Shown here: in pieces, positions 43,954 through 57,938 of the stretch | Layout of the letters: each line of letters begins with the position of its first letter | Numbering within the stretch: position 1 is the stretch's first letter | Assembly (NCBI GenBank): GCA_037833965.1 | Contig: AP031355.1 | Span: forward strand, 3,063,501-3,127,500 | Origin: Marchantia polymorpha subsp. ruderalis | Taxonomy: Eukaryota > Streptophyta > Marchantiopsida > Marchantiales > Marchantiaceae | Reading direction: 5' to 3' | DNA length: 64,000 nt | Notes under the pieces: model-generated | Told to the model about the DNA's origin: nothing | The model's input: only the letters and a program-made list of their open reading frames with translations | The model's database searches: none | Translations under genes and position numbers: made by a program

Positions 43954-45450
43954 TCCAATAACTATTGGTTCCCCAAACGTGACTTTGCACTGCGTTTTAC
44001 AAGGACTGTAAGTTGTCAGATTTGCTAAATTGTGTTTTGATCAAGTGAAGTCAAGATGTAGACGTGTAGTTGAAATTGAGGTAGGATTGATAGTTTGGAT
44101 GAAAACATTATGTCTCAGCAGGTCTCTCGGAAGTGAAGAGAATTCTCTAGATCTATTATATGAAGAACTTTGGTCACTTGAGGAAATATAGACAGTGAAT
44201 CTTATCCAGTCAGTCAGTAACGTGCAGGAGTGTTGGAGAGGAGATTTTGATATTATACCTACAACTATTTATCCCTAACGTCGTCGCGTCAAAGAGCATA
44301 CCTTGTCGCAAGTAGTAGGTGCGGAATCAAGTGAGGAAAATTGAAGAGAATTCATCCATCTGAAGAAAGAATTTGAACATCTCAAGCCAACAAAAACCTA
44401 AATTTTACATTTTTTAAGCAGTGATGACAAAATTTGAATTCAATGAACTGCTTTTTGGAATAATAATTTCATTTTCCATCTGTTACATTATCCATCTGAC
44501 TATATGCTATATTCGCTATAACAAGCTAGGGTAGTTTCCCTGCCAGAAAGATTTATCATAACGATCCTCGATTCTTGCAATCATAAGAAGTAGTAACTGG
44601 GTTAAAACTTTGAAAATATGGACATAAGTAATTTATAATATGATTTATGTCACACTAAGTTCCAAAATTATTATAGTGTACGCAAGAATTCTAGCCAACG
44701 AGCAGATGAAGATACTGTTACTCGTCGAGGATTGTTCTCACTGCATGTTTTGTACATATTTGGAATCTGCAAGTTTACTGTAGGATCGATATAATTTAAG
44801 ACGTGGTCAAATTTCAAACAGCTCCTGATACAACTTGTGAGCCAACGCAGTGTGGCAGTTTGGCATCTTCATTACAGTAAGAGTCCTCCCGATCGCAATC
44901 GGTTAGATAGCTGTGACTGCAATGGCAGAGTTTGATGGCAGCTGTAACTCCGGCAGAGGCTCAATTCTGATGGAAAACTGTTGTTCTCGAGCTTGGCCTA
45001 AATTTAGAGAAAGATTCCTTCTCTTTTCAGTCTTAGCGCGGACTGGAAGCCAGTCTTCCGCAAAATGCTGGTCCTTCTTTCATTTCAGAATATTGCCATC
45101 CTTATAATATACCTTCACATGTGTTGTTTCATGTGCTCTACTGATATCTTGGCTGTTGTCTCGCTCGATTCACCACTAGTCATATGGAAACTCCATCCGT
45201 ACGAAACTTATTGCATGAATCTTAATCCCAGTGCAAATGATACTACGACATGTCATCTCGGACTATCGAAGTCAAGATTCCAGCAGTTGACTTAGTGTTC
45301 AAACTCGAGACAGCGGTCCGCATAGGGAGTTACATGACTCAAAGGCTTTCTGGATACTGTAGAAAGATCTCCATGTGATTATTTCTATGAGATGTTTCAA
45401 ATCTAATAATAATTCTGAAATTTTATGAACGAAATAAGTTTTAGGAGGTG
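43954..45450. other. Spacer downstream of peroxidase copy 7
   Basis: It parallels 31043-32340 downstream of copy 4. It includes the repeated block at about 44910-45300 with frames that do not look conserved as protein. No gene. Confidence 0.6.
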
Positions 45451-45454
45451 AAAT

Positions 45455-45908
45455 AGTGGACAGAGTATTTTAACAAATTAACGAAATCGAAATGGTGTTG
45501 GAATGTGCATGCTCAGGGTTGTTTCATGTGACAGTTTTTGACTCTGTTGGCACGCGATACTACGTGAAGTAGACTGTAAATTTCTCTGTGGCCCATTGTT
45601 CGACTTTCTGTACACGTCCAAGATCAGATAATAACAGAACTTTCGATGGACCCAGAATTGGTTGCGATATTTTCATACCAGTCCCTTCGGCTTCATGCCT
45701 TTGGACGCGACAATTCGAATTCTCGACCTCATTTATTATTCAGACGGAATGTTTCAAAGAAAAGAACTTGTGCAATGCTATGTGGAACTACTGAGAGATC
45801 CTCGGGGAGTGTTATGCGCCATTATTGCTTTGTATAATCCCAACAGAATTCTGTTAGAGGTTTAGCATGTCAATGATAAAGATGGGTAGCATTCCAACTG
45901 TTGCTTAG
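45455..45908 (+). pseudogene. Peroxidase remnant (exon 2 end joined to exon 4)
   Basis: Positions 45455-45569 match the end of exon 2 (QINEIEMVLECACSG, then a broken VARDAT). From 45573 the sequence matches exon 4, with MDPELVAIF at 45644, a recognisable PFGFMPLDATIRILDLIYYSDG stretch split over two frames, LLRDPRGVLCAIIAL, and decay to about 45908. Exon 3 and both flanking introns are gone. The divergence is far greater than among the eight intact genes, so it is an older copy. Confidence 0.8.
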
Positions 45909-47160
45909 CGGAATACCTGTCAATCTGCAACAAGCATGCTCGTGCTCAATGCACTTAAGGAAAATGTTACAAATAAGTTTATCTGAAGAGAAGACTTCTC
46001 ATCATTCACTGGTGACCCAGATTGGATATTCAGTGTACTGGTGCCTTACTCGAGTCCAAGGCACTTTCTAATCTCAGTTAATGAAGACTGTTTAAAACCT
46101 GCAATTTCTTACTAACACTATACTCCATACTCAGGTGGAAGATTAAAAACAGTAATGACTTCAGAATCATCTCGATTGCTAGAACGCTACTTCCACTTCC
46201 AAAGCTCAAACAATGCTCCACTTAGAGGCGTCATAAATACATCAATGAATTATTCAAAAGGTAAGCAAACTGCTATCTCTTGCAACTACCTACTTTCAAA
46301 TTATTCACATCGTAATACACCGGGTCATGAGGAATACTACCTTCGGGAGAAATTAAAAATAAAATGTTAGTGCGGAGGACATTCACAGTATCTGAAGTAA
46401 AAACTTTTATTTTTCTTCTCAACAATTGAGTCAAAACTAACTGATACTTTCTTACACTAAACATACACATACTGTTGCAAATTCTGATAGTCAGGATTCA
46501 AAGATACTTTTTCGCACTTTTGGGGTCAATACGTGGACAATGACAAATGATTACTGTTAGAAAAATATTATACGAGAACCAAACTGCCCATCTTCTAGTA
46601 AAGGAAATAGGCAGTCATCCTGAATGCATTAACATGGATTGCATTCAGCAGCAGAAGAAAAAGCAGATCATGAAATCCAAAACATGCATGTGGAAGCAAT
46701 CAGAAGGCGCTTGCATACCAGCCAAATGGAATTCACATGCCAACCTTGTTGGAAGTTTCTCACCATAACCGCGGAATGGGGAAAACAAAAACACTCACGT
46801 TGGACGTTTCTGAACATGATAACTCTATTCTATGATGTGTCTGCAGTTTCCTACGTCACTTTTGCGTACTCCTGAGCTTTACTATTTGAACAGTAAGAGA
46901 ATCGATCTTAAATGTTCTTCATCATTCCTTGCTAACGAGGATATGAAATCCATTACATCTCTCCTCTCCATTGCTCGAGGATCATGGGTTGCTTCCTGAG
47001 AAAGGAGCACACAAGGTGGTTCAATCCATGTGTCATTCCTCTTCCTGGATCTGAAAGACACATGTTTCCGCGAAATGTGATCACATGTAATACCAATGAC
47101 GCCACCTAGCTTTCATAGCTGCACTATCAGTTCCCATATTGTATGATAGGCGTCATTACA
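45909..47160. other. Spacer upstream of peroxidase copy 8
   Basis: It is homologous to about 32340-33510 upstream of copy 5. No gene. Confidence 0.6.
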
Positions 47161-47165
47161 TTCAG

Positions 47166-47532
47166 TCATGGCCAGCTTGCAGTTTAAAATAATTGAAAAT
47201 TTTTAAATATCAGGAAAGAAAAAGCACAGAGTGGAGAAGATTACTGGGACCACTTGCCATCCTAAACTCGGTATAAAAGACCATCGAAAGGAATGACTAA
47301 TCACAAGTTGGACAAGCTCCATCTGATCTTGGACCTCAATTCAGCTCGTGAGTTTTATCTCATTGCTTTGATCAGGCGCAGAGACTGATTTTGGATCTTG
47401 TTAGCTCAGCAAGTCTCAAAGTTTGATTTCTCGTATGATTCTTTCTTCGTGTCCAGTCTTAGGAATATTCTGTCGAGCTTGCACATCGAATCGTCTTTCT
47501 TTCTCTGATTCCCAAATCATGGCATTGTGCAG
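47166..47532 (+). promoter_or_regulatory. Promoter and 5'-leader intron of peroxidase copy 8
   Basis: TCATGGCCAGCTTGC is at 47166-47180 and TATAAAAG at 47272-47279. The leader intron is 47348-47532 (AGCTC|GTGAGT ... TTGTGCAG|GAAG). Promoter and leader are closest to copy 5. Confidence 0.7.
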
Positions 47533-47657
47533 GAAGGTGAGTCTGATCAACTTGCGTGATTGGACTTCCTTCGACTGGGTACGAGGTCGAGATCGTCCAC
47601 TTGTTGACAAGGCCTGGACTGCCTGGGAGGAGTGCTGTTGGCATTGTTTTAGCTACA

Positions 47658-49226
<1,569 letters not shown>

Positions 49227-49687
49227 ACGAGTGATGCATTGTTTGGACCTTACCATTCTCTGTAAGTAATTAAGGCTATCGGATCTCACTCCCGGCAGCC
49301 TTCAATAAGATGCTTGTTTCTTCTAGGACAGTGAGAGTTGTAGATTCAAGTAGATTAGTCAGAATAGTTGGAATCTATGGTGCACCTTGGCTTATGTCCT
49401 ATGACATATTTGCAACTATAGGATAACATAGCACTAGTGATGGGTGTAGATACAAATGAATTAGATGAATCTCATTCTTTGAATGATCCGAGGGCAAGCT
49501 TGTAACTCCTCTTCCCGGTGTAATAAATCCAATAACCATTGATTCCCAAAACATAAAGTTGTAGTGTAGTCTATAAGAAATGTCATTGGTAAAATCTTTT
49601 GATCGATTGATGTCAAGACGTGCATTTGTAGTTTGAATGGAGCTAGATTCCTGGGGAGGACTATCAGTATGAGAATAATGATCAGAA

Positions 49688-49760
49688 AAGCTTTAGATAG
49701 AACTGCTGACACCAACATGTATGGAAAACATGATGGTGTCAGCTGTTCTATCTGAAGCTT
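49688..49760. repeat. Foldback sequence, 32-bp arms (29 of 32 paired), 9-bp loop
   Basis: Counterpart of 25594-25650, extended by AAGCTT at both ends. It lies about 460 bp past the stop of copy 8, beyond the poly(A) signal. Confidence 0.85.
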
Positions 49761-49899
49761 ACATGAGCAGCAAACAGAGCTCCTCAGATGTATGAAAGGA
49801 AGAACTCCAGTCAACATCTGCATAGGAGTTAGGCTAAATATAGACAGTGAATTGTATCCGGACAATCAGCAAATTGTAGTAGTGGTCAAGAGGAGGTTT

Positions 49900-52638
49900 T
49901 CATATCAATCCACAACTGCAACTCCATACTGTATTCTCAATGGTCTTGGAGCGATAATGAGCATACTTTGATGTAATTAAGAAGTGAGAATTCTTGAAAG
50001 TCATTCTTCAAACTAAGAAAATAATATGAAAATCTCATTCCAACTGCAAACGTAGATGTCATTGAGCTTGCAGATACCTTTAGCTATTGTTACATGTGCT
50101 CGCTTCCAGTGCACTGCAATCCCCTGCTACCTTACGTGATGCAGAGCCAGACCAGTAAAGCCCAGCCACTCCTGTTTATGACTATTTTGCTATATTTTTC
50201 TGATTTCAGGTAATCAACATTTTGAGAAAACAGTTTTTTTATCAATCCCAAGTTGGGGATCTTAAATTTCACAACATAAACAAATTTATTGAATCTAACA
50301 ATGGATAATCTTACTAACGATATTACTGAATTAGATATAAGGTTGTCTTCTTGGTGGTCAAATTTCTTACTTTACTAGTTCGGATAAAGCTGAAGGTTGG
50401 TAAAAAATTAAGGAAGATTGCAGCAGAGAGGTTTTCTTAAATTTTTTCCAGTTTTCGATATCTAATCATTATCATTCCACAAGTTAAGTGTGGGCTATAT
50501 TTTTCAGAAGATGTTATGGACTGAAAATTGTATTTATTATTTGTCCCTGATCTACAACTTCATTTCCTCTCACTAAAATGATTACATACACCATGTTTAG
50601 TATGATATGAGCTGTTTACCTTCCAAAGGTAAAGACTTTGTAAGAAGGATACAAAATTTATGATCAAGATCTTTAGTAAGCAAACTTGAGTATGATAATA
50701 ACATTTATATGTTTCATGGTAGATATCATAAAAAAACGCCAATTTTTTCATTGAGGATAATGATCAATCCACATGGATTATGGTAGGGATCACCTTAAGT
50801 ACGCCAGTCGTATCGTATAAGTGGTTAGTATCCTAGTATGATTTTATTGTATAAATTTATCAATTAAGTTTCTCATGTTCAAATTTAGTTTTCCAGCTTT
50901 GTGGTGTATCAGTATACATTCCATTGTAACTTTGTGAAAGAAGAGCTGGTATTTTGTTTTTTCTGATAGACTAGGGTGTTAGCGATATTAGATTCATTGT
51001 TATTGTAAATGCTATTGAATCTTGGTATTCTCATTTTGATGAGTCGCAATGCATACAAATTAATCATCAATCAAGTAAATCATAATTATTTCAATTCGGT
51101 CACATGAATTTATTATGAATCAATATTTTTTAGCATTTATTCACTTTCATATTTCCATTCAATTATTCACATGTAAACATATAACATACTTTTGAAATAA
51201 TTTCAACAATATAATTAGTATATATATATATTTAAAGTTTTCTATAACATTGATTAACTATTTTTGTACACTTTTAATGATTTTTTAATGTTTAATTGAA
51301 AATCATGATATTGATAAAAATTAAAAAATTTCAGTAATGAATTTTAAATTTTTTCGTAATTATTATTTTCCATAGTTTATCATAAAGCATCATGAAAAAA
51401 ATTTCTTCATATATGATTATATGTATTTTTGAAGAATTGATAGACATTATGAAACTTGCTGATCTCCGTGAACATGGTTTTATAACTTCACTCCCTATTT
51501 TTATTTTATGGGCTTGATCATTGAGATAATAATTTACTTATATATTTTACAAAAAAATTTGTAACTTTAAAATTTCAAAGTGAAAAAATTACTTTGTATT
51601 TCATCATCATTTTTATCATAAACTGTGTCTATTCTCGGATTTTTATTATTTTTTGCACTTTCATAATATTTTTTCTTCGATTTTTTGGCTTTAACATTTT
51701 GATTATTTTTTTATTTTTTTTTACTTCTGAATTCTAAATCGTTGAAATTTCAACTTCGCAATTCGTATCACTATTTTGAAATTTTTTCTTTTACATTTAT
51801 ATAATCTAGTTGAGATATTTTGAAATATCTATATTTCATATGAGCATTCCATATTGTCATCTTCATTGTGATTATTTGAAACTTTTCTTTGATTTTTTGA
51901 GTGTTGGATCAATATTTTGGCCTCAACACTTTGACTTCTCTACTTTCTCTTCATTATTTTTTATCAAGATTCCATCTTTGTGTTAGTATTAACTCAAGTC
52001 TTGAGTTAAATTCTAGTCAATCTAACTTGAGTTAGAATTGGATTTAGGTTTGACCCTAATAAAGATTGAAGATACATATATGCTATCATGTATATAAGGT
52101 AGAACAAATCACAGCTTGTAGTGAACAAATTATATTGTTGTTTCTGTTGACTTAAACCAAAAGTGGCAAACCATCTATATTTTTGTCAGAGTTATGCTAG
52201 TGAGTTTTTTTTTCATGCATTTTATGGATTTCTGTGCATTTTCTGATATACAATTTGATATATTATATCAATTCTTCTTTCAATTTGCATTCTCTCTTTG
52301 CCTTTGACGTTTTGTATATGCAATTTGATTTTGTTATATTGTTCAATTTTATATAAGCATTTTGTGTGAACACTTTGACTTTTATCTTTCAAAGCTTCTC
52401 AAGTTAACACTCAAAACTTTGTATAAACATTTCAACTTTGGCTCTCTGTATCAGCACTTTTACTGTATCAATGTGTATAAACATCATGATTATGTCAATT
52501 TCAATCTTCAATATTTTGAATTTGGCATTTTTTATATTTTTTTTATATAAAACATTTGAATCTACACTTTGGCTCTAGCATTTCAATGCTTTTTTACTTT
52601 TATTTTTCATCAATTTTTATCAATTTTTCAAATCTAGC
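49900..52638. other. AT-rich spacer; no protein gene seen
   Basis: After about 50230 the peroxidase homology ends and the DNA is very AT-rich with many homopolymer runs. A stretch from 51980 (TGTTAGTATTAACTCAAG, with TATATAAGG near 52092) has the look of a copia-type LTR start, but I could not find the matching end or a primer-binding site. Confidence 0.5.
50807..50895 (+). pseudogene. Possible tRNA-Asp-like relic or SINE head
   Basis: GTATAAGTGGTTAGTATCC resembles the D-arm and A box of eukaryotic tRNA-Asp, and GTTCAAATTTAG about 60 bp later resembles a decayed B box. The anticodon arm does not fold well. Weak evidence. Confidence 0.3.
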
Positions 52639-52872
52639 AGCTTTTAATTAGCAACCATAACATTGAGTATCAAGAATGGAGTTCATTTGAAGATGGAATA
52701 CAACTATGTAAATGAAAGATATCTAGAATGGTCATTCTCCCCCTTATATAGATCTAAGCAACAAGTGTGGGAAGCTAAGATTGCTCCCCACACAAAATTA
52801 ACTAGATTTTGCCATTCTAATTGGTTTACACAACATGTTTGCTATAAAGTTGATGGAAAAAGGATTGTGTAA
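52639..52872 (+). other. Short protein-like frame, unidentified
   Basis: A 69-codon frame (Met at 52663, stop 52870-52872) has a protein-like composition: SPLYRSKQQVWEAKIAPHTK, then SNWFTQHVCYKVDGKRIV. It stands out in AT-rich surroundings. I do not recognise it. It could be a retroelement or host-gene fragment. Confidence 0.3.
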
Positions 52873-55800
52873 GTAAGCTAGAAAACTATGTCAGAGTAGG
52901 TGTGATAAAATCGTAATAGCACTAAGTGAAAAGTTAGCTGTACACTTACCTGGTATTTGGTTTATTCTGAATTAATTTCAAACTAGAAGAATGTGTTAGC
53001 TACATTAGATCCGAACCTTCTAAGTTTAGATCTAGTTATCCTGGAAGCCTTGGATAGGATTTTTGTAAGGCTAGGTGGGACAAGAGAGGCTACTGGCGGC
53101 AGAAAGCGGTGAGCACATGGTCGTCGCCTACGAAATTCTCGGCAAGTGATATCTCGGAATTTTTGGTGGCGGCTAGGGTTTCGAAGACAGTCATAGCCGT
53201 TGCAGTTAGGTTTAGAGTTTTCAGTACTTAAACCCTCTTGGGATTTTGTGTGGGACTCTTCTTTTGCTTCTTTATGCAACTGGGTTCTGTTTAAGGGGTT
53301 CTGTTCTATCCTGTTCTGTTCAGCTCTTGTGTTTTCTACATGTAACGTCAGGCCCAGGGTCTTGCCAAATCAGTGAGTGCTGCAGGACCGGATCCGTAAG
53401 TTGGTGAAAGTAAGTCCCGGATCCATTTCCAGAGAAAGATTGATGATGAATGTGTTCTAGTGTGTAGTGGGAGGGTCTCCTCATTGTCGTGTTTACCTAT
53501 ATAACGTTTGTGTGGGATAGCCGCTGCTATGATTGGGTAGTATCTGGTGGGGTGCTCCAGGGAGGAGAACTCCGGATATACGCCGGTTTGATCTTCTGAT
53601 GAGGTTCCACAGTACCTAGACGGGATAGGTCAGAAGATGGCACGTGGCTCCCACTTATCCTATACTTGCAACCTCCACTCTAATTTTAGTCCGAATGTCG
53701 TTGTAGTCCCTGGTTGGAGTTTGTGGGGATCTTTTGCGTGACCTACTAATTCGGATCTAGCAGTCTGGAACAGTTGTGAGAAGTTAACTACACCTCTTGT
53801 TTTTGCTTTTTTTTTTTGTTTTTTTTTTTTCATAGTGCCTCTCCCGTCACTTTAATCACTGGGAGTGTAATAGCCATCCTTCCACAATACCAACGGCACC
53901 CTCTGATATAGAGGTAAAACTTCTATTTTGTCACTTGTTACATTTGTTGACCCTTGGTATCCGAAAAGCTAATGGCATGAGACTTGGACGTCTTGATCCA
54001 ATTTTCGGTGTATCATCTGTGAGGTTTCAATCTCATGTCATTTTGGTTGTAGTTTCGATTTGTTGTCCATAAATACCACGTCTGGAAACTCCTACTACTC
54101 CTTCTACTTCACAAGATTACCGCAACGAACACTCGAGTCTCTATTAGTAAGTTTTTTGCAAGTTGAATGCTTTGAACAATATCGTGTTCCGACAACAAGT
54201 AGAAGGAGATAAAATCTCATTGCCGCTATTCATTTCACTCCTAGTGAATGTACAGCATGGCGGATAATGCTAACAAGCAAACACATATTGCTGACGTATC
54301 ACTCACTAACTAACACATTCAATTCTTATATAACAAGCACACAAGTAGCCGTCAACTAACACATTTATTCTTTACCAAGAAAATCAATTGTTGACATGAC
54401 AACTATAACTTCATCTTGAGTAAATTCTTCTTTACTTCTAATTAGTTGAAGATGTGTGCATCATCTCAGCACTTTGTATCAAACTATGTCTATGTTATTA
54501 TGACATTTTTTTATTTATTTTTTATCATTTTCACGCTTCATAACACTTCTTGAACTCAAAGTTTATTATAAAGTCATCTAATTAGCAAGAAGTCATCAAA
54601 CATGTCTATTTCTTCAATTTCGTATATATCTAAATTAGTTTCAAAAGCAACTATAATTTCCAAAACGTTTGTGTTAAAATTGCAAACAAAGTGCGTTTAT
54701 GATGCATCTTACTCCGTAAAAATAGTAGGGAGATACTTTTTACTCCTATATCCATAGATTAAAAACGTTGATCAACAGTTGCATTACTATTTGCAATATG
54801 ACACTTTAGACCCTACTAACTTTCACAATTGTTTTTTTCAAGTAATAACAACAAAAGTGTATGTTTGATAAATGCAAGAAGTGATGGAGGAGATGCTAAA
54901 GATCCGAGTGCAATATGAGTTGGGAAAGTTATGAAAGGTGATATCACTAATGATTTTTAGGAGACAGTTTGACATAATCTGATATTGTTTGTTCTCAATG
55001 TATTTCTATCTCATCATATTTGTTTTACCAGTGATCAAAAGTTGCCTTCACAAGTTCTTGGACTATGGTAATTAAAGAGAGAATATGAGTCTATAATTGT
55101 AGAAAAAGCATCAAGCATCACAATGCAAAAGGTTGTAATCACTACAAAGCATCAATGAAGAACTTGCAAGAGAGCAAAGGATATGTGAACTAAAGCAAAA
55201 ATTGACAGATGTAGGTTTTTTGGAGAAAAAATATTAACAATATTCTGAAGTAACGAGAAAGAAAAGAGATAGAATATATGTGTTCTTATACAAAAAAATT
55301 ACTTGTTGGATTCCTACGGAACACAAAAATTTGCTGAGATCCAACACGATTCATTTCACCTAATGTTATCCACCACTATCCTGTAACCCACCTTTGCCCA
55401 TGTTTCAATACGAGTTCTAGTAATCTGATAGATATCGGCTACTTAGCCAAAGTATTTTCACAGGAGTACTTCAACTATAAGGCTGAGATGTTCTTGTGAA
55501 AACACTTATGGACAACTCTAATAGTAAATGAAGATGCTAGAAATGCATCATATGAGCAATAAATTTAGAGCAAGTCCATCAGACAAGTAGTTTTACAATG
55601 TTTGTTTTTCATCAACTTTCTAGTCATGACGAAATACAATTTAGAACAAACAATCTTGTAATAAAAATTGTCATCCACACCTTGACATTGGTATACTAAA
55701 GCTAAAGTTGTGATCTTTGTCTTCCCTCACTCTTTATCATCATTTTGATCATTGAGTGAGCTCGTTTCAGCTACCTGAATTCTGACATCATAGCTTTAAG

Positions 55801-56039
55801 GTAGATTTTGTTTCGATTGTCTCTTTTGATGAGATTTGAAATTTCGAATTCACATTCAAGAGAGTTCGCGGGTATTTTAGGAGCTCTGTTGGACAGTACT
55901 CTATCAGGTTCTGGAATTCTGTCACTAACATTGGGTTGTATTTAATCTAGAACTCGAATTCAAACATGGGTGAGGGTGTGTGCTGCATGAGGGGTCCCAT
56001 CCGATAAATTTTGGCTCTCAACAAGTGACAAGACTCGAA
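52873..56039. other. Spacer with retroelement-like untranslated sequence
   Basis: Positions 52980-53960 are less AT-rich. They include GGCGGCTAGGGTTTCGAAGAC near 53160 and a T-rich run at 53808-53831, reminiscent of a retrotransposon leader or LTR, but no pol domain is visible. Positions 53960-56039 are AT-rich with no gene seen. Confidence 0.4.
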
Positions 56040-56043
56040 GAAG

Positions 56044-56079
<36 letters not shown>

Positions 56080-56162
56080 GAGCGGGGGGATGGAAGTGTT
56101 ATGGAATGACTAGGCGTAAAAGGCACGTAGGCGGTGAATCCAGTTGAAAGTGAAAGTCGCCA
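56040..56162 (+). pseudogene. Nuclear insertion of mitochondrial rrn18 (530-loop region)
   Basis: It contains the near-universal small-subunit rRNA word GTGCCAGCAGCCGCGGTAA. The flanks (CCCCGGCTAACTCC before; GGCACGTAGGCGGTGAATC and GTTGAAAGTGAAAGTCGCC after) read as plant mitochondrial 18S rRNA rather than plastid 16S or nuclear 18S. Several substitutions and small indels are present (GACTAGGCGTAAAAGG where GACTGGGCGTAAAGG is expected). Only about 120 bp remain, so it is not a functional RNA gene. Confidence 0.85.
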
Positions 56163-56408
56163 GCTTAACTAGTTTCAAAATTTTGAAACGCATTTTTCAA
56201 GATTTTTAGAACTAAAACGGTTTGATGATGCATCATACATGAGATATTAAATTACGATAATAAAGTATAAAATAACATTTTTTATTGAAAAAAATAGAAA
56301 CCTTCGGGGCTCCCCCCTGTTTTCTCGCCATTTGCTGGCTGGTGTGCCTTCCACAGCCTTGTGGTCCGCAGGGTCCCATCGAGTACCTAAACAAGCAACC
56401 CGATGATC
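56163..56408. other. Short spacer containing an unidentified GC-richer patch
   Basis: Positions 56300-56385 are GC-rich between AT-rich flanks. The minus strand gives GPCGPQGCGRHTSQQMARKQ within a 71-codon frame. I do not recognise it; it may be another inserted organelle or retroelement scrap. Confidence 0.35.
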
Positions 56409-56840
56409 GATGACAATAAGCTTCTAACCATCCTAAAGAGAACGGCATTTGGAGAGATGAAGTTATGTTCTAGAGAATTGAATATAATGAAGTGTATGCC
56501 ATGAAGAAGTTGGAAATGCTTAGGAAAGTACATGTGGAGCATGTAAAAATGTGCAATGCTTGGAGATTGAAAGCAATTGTATTGTTTGAACTTTATTATT
56601 CTTTCCAAGATGATGAATATCTCTATTTCAGAATACATTATTTTCCTAGAGAAGACATGATGATTCTTCTCATGTGGAAGAATATCTTGATAGAGAATGA
56701 GGCTAGATTCTATGTACACTGTTTTGGCAATTGAATCCATACAGAACTACAGTCATAAGAATATTGAACCAAATAATCTCTTCTTGGACAAAATATTGCT
56801 TCTTGGACAAATGAAATTCTCAGACTCTAGATTTTGTAAA
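56409..56840 (+). pseudogene. Intronless NDR/LATS-type AGC kinase remnant
   Basis: Translation in three successive frames follows the N-terminal half of an NDR-family kinase domain. The glycine loop is decayed (LLTILKRTAFGEMKLC, 56416-56463). Next come YAMKKLEMLRKVHVEHVK with the ATP-binding Lys, LYYSFQDDEYLYF, PREDMMILLM, ENEARFYV, then in another frame TVLAIESI, NIEPNNLFLDK (the HRDxKPDN catalytic loop, with the catalytic Asp lost) and MKFSDSRFCK (DFG lost). A stop near 56505 and at least two frame changes break it. No introns interrupt about 140 codons, which suggests a processed retrocopy, although the parent's intron pattern is unknown to me. Confidence 0.8.
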
Positions 56841-57938
56841 TTGCTATTTTCTAGTAACATGAGTAGTGGTTGAAATAGCTAGAAAATAGTGTGTGAGTAT
56901 AGGTGCATGCCGTCTAAATTTCAAAAATAGTAAATATCGCACTTGTCGAAAATGACAAGTATTAAAATAATTGTATGAAAACAGGGGTGAGCAGGTATGA
57001 AATATCAAGTGATGATCTACTTGAGGAGGCAAGAATGACAGTGGCTACAAAAAGTTGACTACAAGTACAATTGGGAAAAAGACGTGTTGGAAGACAAAAT
57101 TGGACACTTTGAAACAGATGTATAACACTTTCTTACTTAAGACATTTTATGTACGTGAACTTCTCGCTAAATACTTTCGAACACAATTGTAGACAAGAAT
57201 AATTTGATGGATCAGGGTATTTTTGCTAAAATTGAGATATAATATTGGGTGGGTGTCAAGGAATTTTTCACGCTTGAGAGTCATCTTTTGATCGGATTTG
57301 ACGATAATTTTGACAAAAACGAGATATCATGTATGTTGTGATCCTTTCAATTTACAAAAATTCAATTATATGTCGTCTATCCGTCAGTTGTGGGCAGATT
57401 ACATACCTGGCACACGAAACTAATTAGACGAAAAGATGATTCCCTTCAATTTCAGAAACAAAGATATACGTCGGTACGTAATGCACACTTCCAGACATCC
57501 ACATGTCTACTCATAACACGTTGCGCCCAGAGCTAAACAACAGATCGAAAAGAAAACGAGAATAACGCAAAGACCACAACAAAGTACACATGATGGAAAA
57601 AAGTGCTTTACATGATCCTAAATTCTAATTACAACAAATTCTTTCTACAACTATCCTGACCAGCCCCTAAAACTAGCTTTACCAGCCCAAATTTCTACAC
57701 ATGAATGAAGCGTCAACATGAAGTGCCAGAAGGGCCTGTCCTACGAGATTGCTTGTAACCCCTAAACTTAGATCCCCCAGCCCAAATTTCTACCTCAAGC
57801 TTTCCATCGTATAAAATGCCATCCAGGCCAATAACGGCGAGATCGCTTGACCACAAAAAGGTTCCTACTTCAAATTCTATCAAGGGCTCCTGGCCCAATC
57901 TTAGAGAAATTGCTGATCAGGATTTTGAAATGGTTTCA
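56841..57938. other. AT-rich spacer downstream of the PrmA-family gene
   Basis: No gene seen. The part nearest 57938 includes the 3' UTR of the minus-strand methyltransferase gene. Confidence 0.55.

Noticed and set aside
52983..53279. A 98-codon minus frame rich in Arg and Ser
   Set aside because: The plus strand here looks like a retrotransposon leader (GCTAGGGTTTCGAAGAC). The minus frame has no domain and no supporting copy.
56040..56162. Plastid 16S or nuclear 18S origin of the rRNA fragment
   Set aside because: The sequence after the 530 loop (GGCACGTAGGCGGTGAATC, GAAAGTGAAAGTCGCC) has the mitochondrial form as I know it, not the plastid or nuclear one.
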